From assembly GCF_006538345.1 (NCBI RefSeq), contig NZ_BJKL01000011.1:95824-159823 (forward strand): DNA of 64,000 nucleotides, read 5' to 3'. How positions within the stretch are numbered: the stretch's first letter is position 1; each line of letters starts with the position of its first letter. The position numbers and the translations under genes are program-made. This DNA comes from Alteromonas sp. KUL49. Its GTDB lineage: Bacteria; Pseudomonadota; Gammaproteobacteria; Enterobacterales; Alteromonadaceae. The notes under the pieces were generated by a model. That model was not told the DNA's origin. It saw only the letters and a list, made by a program, of their open reading frames with translations, and did not search any database. Positions 63,579-64,000 of this stretch are shown here, piece after piece.

Positions 63579-64000
63579 ATAAGCGTTTGTTTTGGAAGCT
63601 GTGTCTGATTATTGGAACGGGCGTGGTTGCCCTTTTCTATGTGATCAATATGGCAACGTCGCAAATTGAGAATGATATGAGCATGCTCAATGAAGCTGAT
63701 GTTAGGGAGCTAGAGGCGTGGTCAGATGAAGCTGAATCTTTATTACTACAAGGGCAAAGGGCAGCGCTAGAAGAGTGGCTTGAAGAGCTTCAACATAAAG
63801 AAAATACGTGGGCTGCTGTGGCGAGTGCAAACGTTCAACATATTGCCGGTAATCATTCTCGATTCGACGATTATACGGGTTACAATATGGGGCGGAGTAC
63901 AGAGTGGAAAATCCATCTCTACTTCGAGGAAAACCCCCATTATGGAGCTCCCTTTTTCTGAGGGTAATACAAGTTTACTGGTAGCATTGCCACCAAGAAT
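63575..64000 (+). pseudogene. Sensor histidine kinase, N-terminal part, frameshifted and cut by the window edge
   Basis: ATG 63575 overlaps the regulator stop. The visible part has a membrane helix (about 8-25) and a periplasmic sensor region. The frame stops at 63961 after only 128 residues, before any kinase domain. Another frame is open from that region to the window end and reads IMELPFSEGNTSLLVALPPR, a plausible continuation of the sensor. The switch falls at a run of five C (63934-63938); six C would read NPPIMELPF. So the kinase is probably intact in the organism and continues beyond the window. Confidence 0.78.

Overview
The window reads as chromosome of a marine gammaproteobacterium of the Alteromonadaceae type (Alteromonas / Glaciecola / Aestuariibacter relatives). 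This is an inference from three things: the core genes look gammaproteobacterial (ppsR-ppsA, rluE, mnmA-hflD-purB, cspD/clpS-clpA/infA, sppA/ydjA/ansA); isocitrate dehydrogenase is the large monomeric type; and there are two Xanthomonas/Caulobacter-type TonB-dependent receptors, a flavin halogenase, a secreted pullulanase-like enzyme and two sulfatases. I see no rRNA, tRNA, CRISPR array, insertion sequence or prophage.

Layout. 1-2.6 kb: a translationally coupled trio of unrecognised envelope genes cut by the left edge. 2.7-3.4 kb: a PEP-CTERM exported protein. 3.5-6.9 kb: divergent ppsR/ppsA. 7.0-10.4 kb: an Mpo1-like membrane protein and a two-gene molybdenum hydroxylase. 11.0-14.5 kb: the FAD/4Fe-4S dehydrogenase ydiJ and a DUF4826 gene. 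14.6-21.2 kb: a leftward series (rluE, mnmA, hflD, purB, a membrane adenylate-cyclase-like protein, the ribosomal oxygenase roxA, a GNAT acetyltransferase). 21.6-30 kb: icd, cspD, then clpS-clpA facing infA and aat-bpt-trxB, which puts most of the bacterial N-degron pathway in one place. 30.2-38.7 kb: yfbV, sprT, sppA, doxX, ydjA, a DUF2797 gene, ansA and a DUF885 metallopeptidase. 39-51.4 kb: a carbohydrate locus (TonB receptor, halogenase, TonB receptor, GH13 pullulanase-like lipoprotein). 51.6-57.9 kb: a small hypothetical gene, a chemoreceptor and a sulfatase pair. 58-64 kb: ychJ, a SulA-like gene under tandem LexA boxes, yqaA, msrPQ, dgt and a two-component system cut by the right edge.

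How the parts work together. PpsR switches PpsA on and off for gluconeogenesis. Aat and Bpt add Leu/Phe to protein N-termini, ClpS delivers such proteins and ClpA unfolds them for ClpP. The two TonB receptors share a near-palindromic operator-like site and a common leader sequence, and with the secreted GH13 enzyme they probably form one alpha-glucan uptake regulon. MsrPQ repairs oxidised methionine in the periplasm.

The most important caution is that five genes are each interrupted by one probable single-base indel: a two-domain CBU_0592-like membrane protein, clpS, a DUF2797 gene, the GH13 enzyme and the terminal sensor kinase. Three of the five lie in runs of C. In the four complete genes, correcting one base restores a full-length protein whose length is an exact multiple of three. 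This pattern fits sequencing or assembly error better than five independent gene losses, so these genes should not be called dead without read-level checking.
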